From: Lentisphaerae bacterium GWF2_45_14
GTDB taxonomy: Bacteria > Verrucomicrobiota > Lentisphaeria > Victivallales > GWF2-45-14
DNA length: 64,000 nucleotides
Assembly (NCBI GenBank): GCA_001804785.1
Contig: MHBG01000056.1
Location: forward strand, 1 to 64,000
Direction of reading: 5' to 3'
The number at the start of each line of letters is the position of its first letter. Position 1 is the stretch's first letter. Shown piece after piece: positions 20,166 through 30,328 of the stretch. A program made the translations under genes and the position numbers. The notes below the pieces were generated by a model, which worked only from the letters and a program-made list of their open reading frames with translations, had not been told where the DNA came from and made no database searches.

Positions 20166-21971
20166 ATGAACTACAAGGTTTTTTTTAATCTTATAAAGCC
20201 ATACAAAGTGCTTGTCGCAGGTACGGCGGTTACCCTCGTGGCTTTCGTCACGCTGGGGTTGCTCATGCCGTGGGTTCTTAAAGTCATTATAGACAGGGTG
20301 CTGGGAAGTGCCGACATAAGCTATCTATACATCATTCTAGGCTCGATCATCCTGATTTATTTTATCAGGGACATATTCTGGTATGTCAGCCATTACATGA
20401 TGTTTTACATGTCCGAGAGGATAATGTTCGACATCAGGAAGGGGCTCTTCAAGCACATCCAAAGCCTCTCACTAAGGTTCTATCAGGAGTACAGAACGGG
20501 TAAACTCATATCGAACATCATTTCCGACGTCGCCATGATGCAGCAGATGTTTTCCGCGACGCTGGCTAATACGGCTATGCATTTGTTCATGATGATATTC
20601 ATCGTAGCTGTTCTTATGACCATAAACGCCAAGCTTGCCTTTATCTGCGTGCTCATGGTTCCCTTGCAGTTCATAAACTTCGTCTACTTCAAAAAGTACA
20701 TCCAGGCGAAAAGTATGACCCTTCGCGAAAGAATGTCGGAAATATCCGCAAACTTGGCCGAGACCCTGAACGGTATGAAGGTCGTGAAGTCCTTTTCCAA
20801 GGAAAGAACGGAAAACCGCTTTTTCGTGTCGCAGTTGAGACCGGCGTTCAACCTGAGTATCGACCTCCAGATGAAAGGGCTTTTCTGCTGGATGATTGCT
20901 GAACTTATATACATATTCACTGTCGTCGCCATGATAGGGGTCGGCGGCTACTACGTCTCGAAGGGCAGAATGACGCTTGGCGACTTTGTGGCGTTCTATA
21001 CCTATCTTGGAATGATTCTCGGTCCCATAAATGGGCTGAGCAGTCTCTCTACAGTATTCTCACAGGGTATTGCCAGCATGGAAAGAATCCTGAAACTTCT
21101 CGGCACCGTTCCCGAAATAAAAGAATGCGAGCATCCGATACACTTGGACAATCTCAAGGGCAATGTGGAATTCAGGGATGTTAATTTTGCATATAACGGG
21201 AAGCCAACCCTTAAGCATTTTGAACTCAAGATCAAACCGGGGCAGAAAGTCGCGCTCGTCGGACCCAGCGGCTCCGGGAAATCAACAATCGCCAACCTGA
21301 TATTGCGATTTTATGACGTCAATTCAGGAGAAATCCTTATCGATAATACTGACATTAGAAAACTACATATAGATTCCTACCGCAATAATATCGGAATAGT
21401 CCTCCAGGAGCCTTTCCTGTTCAGCGGTTCAATACATGACAACATCGCCTATGCCAGAAACTCCGCCACCGATGAGGAAGTCCTGCATGCCGCAAGAATG
21501 GCCAACGTCGAAGAATTCGTCAATACCCTCGAAAATGGCTATAAAACCGAACTCGGCGAAAATGGAGCCAGCCTGTCAGGCGGTCAGAAACAGCGTATCG
21601 CTATTGCTCGTGCCATTCTCAATGATCCGAAGATACTTATCCTCGACGAAGCCACCTCCGCCCTGGATACCGTCTCCGAGTTCTTCGTTCAGGAAGCCCT
21701 CGATAACCTGATGAAGGACAGAACAACAATCATAATTGCCCACAGGCTTTCCACAATCAAGAACGCCGACCTCATCGTCGTCATGGAAAACGGCGAAATA
21801 AAGCAGACCGGAACCCACCGACAGCTCATGAGGACAGACGGCCTCTACAAGGATCTCTATATGACTCAGGAAAAAACAAACAAAGGTCCCGAAGGGCACG
21901 GGCCGGAGCATTCCGAAGGCCCTTTTTTAAAGAAGACCGCTAAGACCGCACTGAAGAAAAAAGCGGCATAA
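20166..21971 (+). CDS. ABC transporter, fused permease/ATPase (MsbA-like exporter)
   Basis: 6-TM domain; GPSGSGKSTIANLILRFYD, LSGGQKQRIAIARAILNDPKILILDEATSALD. Confidence 0.92.
   Translation: MNYKVFFNLIKPYKVLVAGTAVTLVAFVTLGLLMPWVLKVIIDRVLGSADISYLYIILGSIILIYFIRDIFWYVSHYMMFYMSERIMFDIRKGLFKHIQSLSLRFYQEYRTGKLISNIISDVAMMQQMFSATLANTAMHLFMMIFIVAVLMTINAKLAFICVLMVPLQFINFVYFKKYIQAKSMTLRERMSEISANLAETLNGMKVVKSFSKERTENRFFVSQLRPAFNLSIDLQMKGLFCWMIAELIYIFTVVAMIGVGGYYVSKGRMTLGDFVAFYTYLGMILGPINGLSSLSTVFSQGIASMERILKLLGTVPEIKECEHPIHLDNLKGNVEFRDVNFAYNGKPTLKHFELKIKPGQKVALVGPSGSGKSTIANLILRFYDVNSGEILIDNTDIRKLHIDSYRNNIGIVLQEPFLFSGSIHDNIAYARNSATDEEVLHAARMANVEEFVNTLENGYKTELGENGASLSGGQKQRIAIARAILNDPKILILDEATSALDTVSEFFVQEALDNLMKDRTTIIIAHRLSTIKNADLIVVMENGEIKQTGTHRQLMRTDGLYKDLYMTQEKTNKGPEGHGPEHSEGPFLKKTAKTALKKKAA
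21900..21928 (+). terminator. Terminator-like hairpin inside the 3' end of the exporter ORF
   Basis: GGGCCGG-agcatt-CC-gaa-GGCCC followed by TTTTTT. Confidence 0.5.
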
Positions 21972-21983
21972 AACTCAAGGTGT

Positions 21984-23066
21984 TTGCCAATGATCCCGAA
22001 ACAAGATAGTATAATACACAAATTCAAGGTGTTCAGGGTACTGATGTTCGCCGCATCGTTTCTTATGACGATAATTCTTCTCATCCTTTTCCTGGGAAAA
22101 ATGGAAGAGACCGTCTTTGCCGAAGGCGTGGTCAGAGGACTTGACGACTATGAACTCAGGACTCAGGTCAACAGCCGCATAAAAGCCATATGTAAAGATC
22201 TCGGCGAAAGCGTCAAGAAAGGCGATATCATTATTGAACTCGACTCAAGAAAGCTTACCGACGAAATTGAAATACACAAAAATCTTACCGATGAGCTTGA
22301 GGCCGAACTGTCCGTGAAAAGAAAATCATTGATTGTCCTGCGCAATGACCCCCTTCCAAGATACTATAAACACAGTGAAATAGCACTGGAAGAACGCCTT
22401 AAGCAGTTTGATAAAAGCAAGGAAAAACTCGAGATATATAAGGGGCTCAGGAACAAGAAGGTCGTATCCAAGGTCGAATTCGATAGAATTGAGAAGGAAT
22501 ATTTCACCGAAAAGGCGGAGCTCGAAAAGGCTCGCGAAGACCATGAAACCGTTATGGACGGCCTCGGCGAAAAAATCCTTAAAAGTGCAGAGAGCGAAAT
22601 AAAACTCCTCGAAGTAAAGCTCCAGAATAAGAAAAAACAGCTAAGCCTCCTCGAAGACCATCTTTCCGATTATATCATAAAGGCCAACGATAACGGCGTG
22701 GTCACTTTTATGCCTTACAGAAAAGGGCGCTATGTGGAAGAGGGCGAAGTCATTGCCAAAATGTCTACGGTAAAGCAGAAGAAACTTGTTGTCTACGTCG
22801 ACGAAAGGCAGATATTCAAGGTCAAGACAGGACAGGAGGCCAGAATCAGCAGCAGAAGCTACGACAAGTTCACATTCGGCTACTTCCCGGGACGAGTTAT
22901 CCAAATCGCCGAACTTCCCGAAAAGCGCGACAATAATTTCTGCTACCCCGTCGAAATCCTTATTACCGAAGAACCCTACAATCTCAAACTGGGATCGACT
23001 GCCGAAACGTTAATCGTTACCGGCAGCGAAAGAATTATCACCGCTCTTCTGGGCCTAGACCGCTAA
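21984..23066 (+). CDS. HlyD-family membrane fusion/periplasmic adaptor protein
   Basis: N-terminal TM, VNSRIKAICKDLGESVKKGDIIIELDSRKL lipoyl-like motif, long coiled coil, second half barrel. Confidence 0.82.
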   Translation: MPMIPKQDSIIHKFKVFRVLMFAASFLMTIILLILFLGKMEETVFAEGVVRGLDDYELRTQVNSRIKAICKDLGESVKKGDIIIELDSRKLTDEIEIHKNLTDELEAELSVKRKSLIVLRNDPLPRYYKHSEIALEERLKQFDKSKEKLEIYKGLRNKKVVSKVEFDRIEKEYFTEKAELEKAREDHETVMDGLGEKILKSAESEIKLLEVKLQNKKKQLSLLEDHLSDYIIKANDNGVVTFMPYRKGRYVEEGEVIAKMSTVKQKKLVVYVDERQIFKVKTGQEARISSRSYDKFTFGYFPGRVIQIAELPEKRDNNFCYPVEILITEEPYNLKLGSTAETLIVTGSERIITALLGLDR

Positions 23067-23135
23067 CTGCGGCCTGCTCACGGAAACTTTCCGGTTTAAG
23101 GGCAGTATATTAATGTAAAGCCCATTTTGTGGCGC

Positions 23136-24221
23136 TTAATAAGAATCCCTTTCGCGGGTCCACGTGTGAATCTGTTTTTCTGTCTTCATCCAGTTTGATG
23201 CGCTCACGGTCTCGACAAACTTCTCAAAGTAGAGCTTTATCGCTTCCGTGAAAATATTCAGGAATTCGATTCTTTCCTGGAAAGAGCTTTCGCGTTCCAT
23301 TTCTTCGCCTTCGGGAAGAACAAGCCCGGAAAATGCGAACTTATCGATATCGATTGAACCTTTCCATACTTCCTGGTCCCTGGCAATGGTGAATTTGGCC
23401 TTCTTGAGTTTTTTGCCGACCTGAAGCGCGGCTTTGGCTTCGGCACTCTGGAGAGGGTTTCCTTTTTTTATCGTGGTTTCGCAGGACCCCTTGGTTTCAT
23501 CGGAGGACAGCGCGAATGTAAGCGGGCCTTCAATCATTATTTCAAAGTCGCCGAACTGCTTATGGGTTGCCTTGCCGCCATGCATTTCACTGTAGAACCA
23601 GAGCCAGGTCAGGAAGTCCCGCGCGGGCATGTGGTTATCGTCGGCAGAATCCTCTGAGAAGTTGACGAACGGTATTTTGTGGATGCGTTCGCCGAGCATT
23701 TCCTCTATGTTGAGGTGGATCGGCTCAATCTCGGTCGTCTTAAAGAATGCTACGAGAAAATTGTCTATCTGGGTTGTGGAGCCAGTACCCACATAAAGGG
23801 TATTCGAGGCCATATCAAGTACCATTGGGATTCCGCTTATCGAAGGAGGCATTTTTTTGAGGTTCTTTTCGATGGCCTCAAGCTTGATCCTCCTCTTTTC
23901 CTTTGGCGGAACTTTCATGCTGTTGTTTTCCTGCATATACGCGAGTTCCGCACGCTTGCATATCGCGTTGAGGAGAGTTGCCGGAATCTTGCGTTCGGCG
24001 GTCCTGAGGTTGAGGAAGAGGTGTCCGCCGCAGAGCGAGGTTGCCTCGTCGATCTCATTTTCCAGCAGGTGGCGTCCGCTGACCCAGCCTGTTGACGGCT
24101 CATCGCCGAGCTGGTCGAGCTGTCCGGCCTTGTTTGACTCAAACAGTTTGAGGTAATCTTCAGGCAATGTGCGCGGCATTTTAAATATTGTCATAGCAAA
24201 CGAACCATATTCAAACGGCAT
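23136..24221 (-). CDS. RdgC-like recombination-associated protein (distant)
   Basis: GWVS...GGHLFLNLRTAERKIPATLLNAICKRA; PPKEKRRIKLEAIEKNLKKMPP; LDMASNTLYVGTGSTTQIDNFLVAF, matching RdgC motif order as recalled. Confidence 0.55.
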   Translation of the reverse strand: MPFEYGSFAMTIFKMPRTLPEDYLKLFESNKAGQLDQLGDEPSTGWVSGRHLLENEIDEATSLCGGHLFLNLRTAERKIPATLLNAICKRAELAYMQENNSMKVPPKEKRRIKLEAIEKNLKKMPPSISGIPMVLDMASNTLYVGTGSTTQIDNFLVAFFKTTEIEPIHLNIEEMLGERIHKIPFVNFSEDSADDNHMPARDFLTWLWFYSEMHGGKATHKQFGDFEIMIEGPLTFALSSDETKGSCETTIKKGNPLQSAEAKAALQVGKKLKKAKFTIARDQEVWKGSIDIDKFAFSGLVLPEGEEMERESSFQERIEFLNIFTEAIKLYFEKFVETVSASNWMKTEKQIHTWTRERDSY

Positions 24222-24344
24222 AATCAGTCTCCATTTTTAAATCAATTGACGAGTTTGTAATATTAACGCTTCCCATCCCTTCTTTCAAACTCTCATGAAT
24301 TAAATTTGTTGCTATCGTTACCGGATCTCTCGTTGCCATCTTTG

Positions 24345-25568
24345 TTATGGTTTCAGGCCGCCTTTATGCAATTGATATTTCAACCAGGCGTAAACGGTAT
24401 CGCCCATTTGCTGATATCCGGATTGTGCGGGATGGAATGCGTTGGACTGCCTGGCTATTTTTTGGCTGCTGTCAACATTGACCGCCTCCTCTCGAGTCGG
24501 GAATCCATTCTCGGTATCAAGATTGATATGAAACGGTATGATATCAAAGCCGAGTACTTTCGCTTTGCTGATAAGCGCGCGATTAAAGTGGTCAAGATTT
24601 TTTCTTACCTGCCACCGTGTCTGCTGGCATCCGTAGTTGGCTCCAAATGCATCTTGCGATGAGGCTGGAGGCGGCAAAAGTCCAACTCCGATGATTACAT
24701 TCGGAGAGACACGTCTGAATTCGCTGATCATCTCTTCCAAGTATGGATAGACCTTCTTTTTCATGATGTCCTCCATGGTGTCGTCGGTTCCGAAGAATAC
24801 ATTGTTAATGCCAAGCAGAATGGTTACAGCATCGGGCGAAGCGCCATCATTGTACTTCTCGCAGTATTTTTTGAAGTCAAACACAGGTTTTCCATTTTCT
24901 TCGAAAATGAAACGACTGTTTGCTTCTTGCGGACGTTGCGGGTGCAGTCCGTCATTTTTGTCGGATTCCGCGAGGTTGTAGCGTGTGAAAAACGAATCCC
25001 ATCCCCATCCACCCCAGCCCTCATGACGTAATTCGGGAAAATTTTTTGTCCCGCGGCTGCCTATGGTGCGAAAGACAGGATTGCCCTTTTTAGACATTAA
25101 GCCGCAGATATGAGCCGGATACACCGAGGCAGCGGTTTGACTGGCTCCCATCATCAGTACTGTGAGTTTTTTCCCCTCTCCCGCATTGGCCGGGCATACA
25201 ATGATTTTCGATTTGGCATAATCTACTATTTTCCCCGAGGAGTCAATAACATTGAGTACCCATGGGTGTTCACCAACATCTTCAGGCTTCGGCGTGAAGC
25301 GCCAGCGTTTTTCGTCGTTTCGTCCCTTTTTGCACTTAACCTCAAATACATAATTAGCGGAGTTCACCGTCGTAACAATGTTGTCATAATAGACATTCGT
25401 TTCAATATCAGGAACAGCATATATCACCTCAGGCACAAGAAGTTTGACATTGATTTCGTTTGCTCCCTCCGCGAATAGAGATGTTGCGCCAGGCGAAAGA
25501 CATATTAACAGCTTTAGATAGTTCTTGATACCCACTCTTACAATACTCCTTAACTTATGAATTTCCAT
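24345..25568 (-). CDS. SGNH/GDSL-type hydrolase, secreted
   Basis: KKLTVLMMGASQTAAS...; VTILLGINNVFFG; FHPAQSGYQQMGDTVY. Confidence 0.75.
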   Translation of the reverse strand: MEIHKLRSIVRVGIKNYLKLLICLSPGATSLFAEGANEINVKLLVPEVIYAVPDIETNVYYDNIVTTVNSANYVFEVKCKKGRNDEKRWRFTPKPEDVGEHPWVLNVIDSSGKIVDYAKSKIIVCPANAGEGKKLTVLMMGASQTAASVYPAHICGLMSKKGNPVFRTIGSRGTKNFPELRHEGWGGWGWDSFFTRYNLAESDKNDGLHPQRPQEANSRFIFEENGKPVFDFKKYCEKYNDGASPDAVTILLGINNVFFGTDDTMEDIMKKKVYPYLEEMISEFRRVSPNVIIGVGLLPPPASSQDAFGANYGCQQTRWQVRKNLDHFNRALISKAKVLGFDIIPFHINLDTENGFPTREEAVNVDSSQKIARQSNAFHPAQSGYQQMGDTVYAWLKYQLHKGGLKP

Positions 25569-25639
25569 GATTTTTCTTCGATGGATTCTTTACTTTTAGC
25601 TCGCAATCCATATTTTTCATTTGGCACGGTACCCGTTAT

Positions 25640-26353
25640 TTAATAAGGCAAGAGGCCTTTGTTGAAGCGAATATTTCCGTCTGATCTTATATGACAGTTT
25701 CCGTCCATTATCATGTTTTTTTGCCCTATTGAGTCAACATGGAAATCAGCAAACAGAAAATTCGCGATATTGTCATGCCGGGGATCAGGCTTCATCCCAT
25801 ATCCGGCAGCTTCCATTGACCATGGGGTAGCGGGCCGGGGACGCCCGCAGGAAGGATCAAGCAATCCGTCATAAAGCAAAAATAGAGTTGAAGAATTTTT
25901 CCACTTTGTTATTCTTGCGCTTTTATACGTATGTAGTCCGTCCGCGTTCCATACATCCATGAACGCGACTTCGTAGTCGGCCACGCTGACAGTATAGCTT
26001 TCGGCAATATCCACGAGATCAGCCGTTATTCGCGTGGAGGGACATCGGTAAATTGTTTTTTCTACTCTTTTTTTCCAATTCAGCCTAGGCGGTTCATTCA
26101 AATAAGGAGCCAGGCGTTCCGACCAGTCTGAATAACCGCCGTCAGTATATGGCGGAAGTAAATCGTGGTAATCCTGAGAATAGCTGATTAGGCCCGTTCC
26201 TATTTGTTTAAGTCTCCCTGCACAGTCGATTCGCTTTGCTGTCAGCTGAGTCTTTTTCAACGCAGGCAGGAGCATGCTCGCAAGCAACGCTATAATGGAA
26301 ATGACCACGAGCAGTTCGATGAGTGTGAACTTGTGACGGTGGCGAGATTTCAT
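25640..26353 (-). CDS. Type IV pseudopilin-like protein (DUF1559-type)
   Basis: KFTLIELLVVISIIALLASMLLPALKKTQ prepilin cleavage/methylation motif; C-terminal FADFHVD. Confidence 0.88.
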   Translation of the reverse strand: MKSRHRHKFTLIELLVVISIIALLASMLLPALKKTQLTAKRIDCAGRLKQIGTGLISYSQDYHDLLPPYTDGGYSDWSERLAPYLNEPPRLNWKKRVEKTIYRCPSTRITADLVDIAESYTVSVADYEVAFMDVWNADGLHTYKSARITKWKNSSTLFLLYDGLLDPSCGRPRPATPWSMEAAGYGMKPDPRHDNIANFLFADFHVDSIGQKNMIMDGNCHIRSDGNIRFNKGLLPY

Positions 26354-26363
26354 AATTCTCCCC

Positions 26364-29147
26364 CTACTCTGTTATTTTTATGTTATCGACAATCAGCCAT
26401 CCCCAGTATGGATTTGGCTGGTATTCGCAAGAATCCAATGCTTTTCCCCGATCCGGCACAGACAGTTCCGAAGTGATGTTTTTGATCGAAAATGTGTTTT
26501 TACCCTTCTTAAGTATGTTCTTTGGAATAGCAATTTTTCTGGTTCCGGGATGTTCGTAAAACTTTACTTGAGGGCTTTTTTGGTATACGGATTTGCCGTT
26601 TACGAAAACTTCAATGCCGCAATTACGTTCCTCTTGTCCAGTCACCGTCAATTCCATCTCATTCGAGGGGGCTTCGTCAAGAAACAAATCTGCGGAGACA
26701 ATGGATTTAAGCAATGCCGGTCTCCTTATCACAATATAGCTTCCATTCCTGGCAGGTTCTCCTCCGCTAAAAGCTGAAGCAGGCAGTTCCCATCCATTTT
26801 TAATCTTTTTCTGCAATATATTCTTCTTCTCTTTGAGGGCTGCGAGCGGGTTCGCTATAAGCTCTTTTATCGCAGGCTCATCATACCATTTTCCTTTAGC
26901 ATTGAGTTTTAAACCTGCTTTTCTCCAAAACCATTCTGTTATATTCTGATGATTTTTGTCCACGTAGAATATTTCTTCCTCTGCTGCAATCTGGGCGAAT
27001 TCCCTCAGATTATTTGCGAAGTCTTTTAGGTTCAAATCATTTACATTTGTGAAGGGATTGTTTTCATTCAAGTCGTTGTAAAGCAAAAACAATTTTTCGC
27101 CTTTGACGCGCCTCAGCAGTTTTGGATTGTCTTTTGACGCATTCTCTGCCGCGGCAAAGACTCTGTATGCTTTATTCTTGAAGTCGTCACTAATGACCCC
27201 GTAGTTGAAAATTTCGCAGTTTTGATGGATTTGACGTTCGTCAAATTGTTTATAGAGAAGGTCAAAATATTCGCGCATAAATGGGGCGGCTGGCCCGTAG
27301 TATTCTCTCATAAAGTTGTCTATTGCCTGTTCGACATCAATTCCGGGATACCAGAGCAGTTGCGAAATCACGTTGACAAACAGCGCGTTGAATTGCCTGG
27401 GAGTTCCGCAAAGAGTCAGTCCCGTTACCCCGTTTGCGCTGTAAAAGCGTATTTTCTCGACCATCGCATAGAACGAGCCGAAGATGCTCAAGGCCTCCTG
27501 CGCTCCTGATGGATAGTCAAAAACATACAGCTGGCCCGAAAAATTTTTAAACCACGCTGAAATTTCTGCCATCCCCTGGCTGTTGTGTTTACAGAACGCA
27601 TGACTGTGACACCACCATTTAGGCCTGAAGGGGCAATACGTCATACGCACATGAGGGGCAGGGTTTACCTTTACAGGCATTTTATCCGAGCCTTCGTAAA
27701 GAAACATAAAAAATATTTTGTCTGGATATTTCTCGGCCGCTTTTTCGCTCACCTTGTTCACAAATGCAAGGACTCTGTCGGTATAATTCCCCTCTTCAAC
27801 GTCCATGGCCTTGCAGTCTTTGCATACACATCTGTAATGATAGCCGTCGCCTTGGCCTATTGAAAAATATTTAGCCTGAGGCTCCAGTTCAATCCATTTG
27901 ATAAGGTTTTCCGACGCGAGCGCCTGAACTTTCGGGTTGGACATACAAAGATGGACAAAATCATCGCTGTCTCCCGGTTTATGAGAAAGCCTGTTTCCGT
28001 CTTTCTGCAAAGCAAAGTATTCTGGATGCTCTTTATGATATTTATCGAAGTTCACCAGAAAGCCGTTTGTGTGAATGGTTCCGCTTCTGCCTCCTATTTT
28101 TCGAGGGGACGCGATAAAGGAGTTTATCAAAAAATCAGAATTTAAATTTCCGCCGCCCGAACGGAATGCGAAGGCTGGCGTTCTTTTAAAGGCGACAGAG
28201 GCAAGGGGCAATGTCTCTATCTTGGGATATTCTATTTCCTTTGACGATAAAAATTTTACGCCGATGGACTTTAGAAATGCAGAGATTCCGGAGACAAGCC
28301 CCGGGGCATCTTTTCCAGCTATGCTTAAAACAAGGTCTTTGTTTTTTACAAAAAAACCTCCAGGGCCGACGTCTTTTAATTCTTCGTTCGATATTTTATT
28401 TGAATCAATGGCTGCTTTTCCTATCAGAATAGAGCCTTCAAAGTTTTCAGGCTGCTTTTCTGAAAGACAACTGACAGGGAGCAGTTCTCCTGTCATGTTA
28501 TATAGATGTTTTTGCAAAAATTTCGCAGCGATGTTGCCGTAATCATCTTGCGGTGATGATACATAGATGCTTTTACATTCGACCCGCCTGTCGGCCGAAG
28601 AAATAAATATTTTATTTTGCGCCGTTTTTGACGGCGGCAGCGGCCTCAGAGATATATATGAAGCATAGGCCAAAGTGTCGGGTGAATCGGAACTAAATGC
28701 CACTTGTATCAGGTCTAGTATTTTCTCCGGTGGAATTTGAAGTTCAATGCTTATATTATTCCATTCTTTTGACGGTCCAAAGCTCTTACTGAGAAGGGTC
28801 CAGTAGCTTTCCCTTTTTACTGTCTCAGGCAAGAAGGCCTGGATAAAAAGAGTCATACTTCCCGACTCAACTTTAAAGCGGGCATTCAACAAATACCTTT
28901 CGGAAACTTCGTGTGCAACGTCCATGCGCTGAAGAACTCGGAATTCTTTTTGCATGCGCATCCCTTCCTCGCTTTTGGAAACATTTCCAATCCCTTTGTC
29001 CATGCTCCATCCGAGCAATGTGTCAGTCAATGGAATAATTTTTGAGAAGTCCCCGTTTCTAATCAGTTCTTCTCTGGAACTTTCTGTGGAACAAGCCGAG
29101 TTAAAGATTGCCGAAAAAAGACCTAGTAGTAAAAAGATTTTCCTCAT
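26364..29147 (-). CDS. DUF4838-type secreted carbohydrate-active protein
   Basis: GH115/alpha-glucuronidase-like N-terminal region (YGNIAAKFLQKHLYNMTGELLPV); PEYFALQKDGNR; YFSIGQGDGYHYRCVCKDCKAMD; C-terminal jelly-roll-like domain. Confidence 0.72.
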   Translation of the reverse strand: MRKIFLLLGLFSAIFNSACSTESSREELIRNGDFSKIIPLTDTLLGWSMDKGIGNVSKSEEGMRMQKEFRVLQRMDVAHEVSERYLLNARFKVESGSMTLFIQAFLPETVKRESYWTLLSKSFGPSKEWNNISIELQIPPEKILDLIQVAFSSDSPDTLAYASYISLRPLPPSKTAQNKIFISSADRRVECKSIYVSSPQDDYGNIAAKFLQKHLYNMTGELLPVSCLSEKQPENFEGSILIGKAAIDSNKISNEELKDVGPGGFFVKNKDLVLSIAGKDAPGLVSGISAFLKSIGVKFLSSKEIEYPKIETLPLASVAFKRTPAFAFRSGGGNLNSDFLINSFIASPRKIGGRSGTIHTNGFLVNFDKYHKEHPEYFALQKDGNRLSHKPGDSDDFVHLCMSNPKVQALASENLIKWIELEPQAKYFSIGQGDGYHYRCVCKDCKAMDVEEGNYTDRVLAFVNKVSEKAAEKYPDKIFFMFLYEGSDKMPVKVNPAPHVRMTYCPFRPKWWCHSHAFCKHNSQGMAEISAWFKNFSGQLYVFDYPSGAQEALSIFGSFYAMVEKIRFYSANGVTGLTLCGTPRQFNALFVNVISQLLWYPGIDVEQAIDNFMREYYGPAAPFMREYFDLLYKQFDERQIHQNCEIFNYGVISDDFKNKAYRVFAAAENASKDNPKLLRRVKGEKLFLLYNDLNENNPFTNVNDLNLKDFANNLREFAQIAAEEEIFYVDKNHQNITEWFWRKAGLKLNAKGKWYDEPAIKELIANPLAALKEKKNILQKKIKNGWELPASAFSGGEPARNGSYIVIRRPALLKSIVSADLFLDEAPSNEMELTVTGQEERNCGIEVFVNGKSVYQKSPQVKFYEHPGTRKIAIPKNILKKGKNTFSIKNITSELSVPDRGKALDSCEYQPNPYWGWLIVDNIKITE

Positions 29148-29173
29148 TACAAGTTTCCTTATCCTTTAACGTT

Positions 29174-30142
29174 TCATTCTAAATTTTTAACAGAATCTCT
29201 CTCAATCAATTGATTAGGTAAAACAATGCTTTCAGGGCCGTCGGCGCCCTGTTCTATGATTCTGACAAGGGTGTTTACGGTCTCTTCGCCAATGGCGTAT
29301 AATCCCTGATCAATTGTCGTGAGGGCAGGAGTAAGGTACTCAGATACGCCAACATTTTCAAAGCTTAATATTGAGACATCTTCAGGAATTCTGAAATTTA
29401 ACAGATTCAGGGCATGGGTAACCTCCAGTCCTATGTTTTCTCCCGCCGCAAATATTGCAGTTGGTTTATGCCTCATCATTTTCGCCATTATTTCAAGCGT
29501 ATTTCCACGAGGCGAGCTCGTGGAAATCAGGTTTTCCTCAACGGTTATGCCGTTTCTCGAAAGCTCCGACTTGAATCCTTTGGCGCGCTCCATGTCTCCC
29601 CAGTTCACCAGGTTGTTAAGCATGAGTCCTATTCTTCTGTGCCCCTTTGAAACAAGATATTCAACAGCTTTTCTGCTGCCCCCTCTGTGGTCGGAGCATA
29701 CGTGGGAGAGTCCCGGGATGAAATTATTTACCGTTACAATTGGCGTTCCTGTTTTTTCTCTGACCATTGCTGTTGTTTCTGGAGAATAAACCAGCGATAC
29801 AGCCCCTTTGACAAACCGCTCAAAATGATATTTATTCTCATGAAGGGGCACTATTTCGACTCCATAGCCCAGCTCTGCAGTTCTTTTCATTATTGAGTAA
29901 AATATAATGTTTTCATAGCCAGGTCGTTTGAAAGAATGAAGACCATTTATCAGAATGGCTATTTTCTTTTCAACTGTCGCAAACTTTGGTGTGTAATCTA
30001 ATTGCCGGGCGACACTCAGCACGTTGCTGGAGACCTCGTCTTTTACGTAGGGATGCTTGTTGAAAACCCTAGAAACGGTGCATGCCGAAACCCCGGCTTT
30101 TTTAGCAATGTCTTGAATGGTGATTTTCTGTTTAAGTCTCAT
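29174..30142 (-). CDS. LacI-family transcriptional regulator (start moved from 30184 to the ATG at 30142)
   Basis: KITIQDIAKKAGVSACTVSRVFNKHPYVKDEV HTH; track start at 30184 lies at or upstream of the expected transcription start of the consensus promoter. Confidence 0.92.
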   Translation of the reverse strand: MRLKQKITIQDIAKKAGVSACTVSRVFNKHPYVKDEVSSNVLSVARQLDYTPKFATVEKKIAILINGLHSFKRPGYENIIFYSIMKRTAELGYGVEIVPLHENKYHFERFVKGAVSLVYSPETTAMVREKTGTPIVTVNNFIPGLSHVCSDHRGGSRKAVEYLVSKGHRRIGLMLNNLVNWGDMERAKGFKSELSRNGITVEENLISTSSPRGNTLEIMAKMMRHKPTAIFAAGENIGLEVTHALNLLNFRIPEDVSILSFENVGVSEYLTPALTTIDQGLYAIGEETVNTLVRIIEQGADGPESIVLPNQLIERDSVKNLE

Positions 30143-30187
30143 TTTTGTAAAAAAAACATCTTTTGTGAAATTTTTAGCATGCACCGG

Positions 30188-30216
30188 ATTATAGCATCGA
30201 AATTTTGTTTTGTCAA
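30188..30216 (-). promoter_or_regulatory. Perfect-consensus sigma70 promoter for the LacI-family regulator
   Basis: Minus strand TTGACA-aaacaaaatttcgatgc(17)-TATAAT. Confidence 0.85.
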
Positions 30217-30328
30217 TATTTTTTTGAATTTATTGAGTTTATTGCTCCAAAATGACTTTTGACGGTCGCGTCCGTCTTGCAAAGATGTGCAAATTGCCGG
30301 AACAGTATTGAAAGTTGAGTAGTTTTGA
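30211..30328. repeat. 118-bp direct repeat, copy 1
   Basis: 114 of 118 positions identical by manual alignment to 31978-32095. Confidence 0.93.

Noticed and set aside
23679-24095. 138-aa plus-strand ORF within the RdgC-like gene
   Set aside because: Antisense of a longer coherent ORF; composition not protein-like
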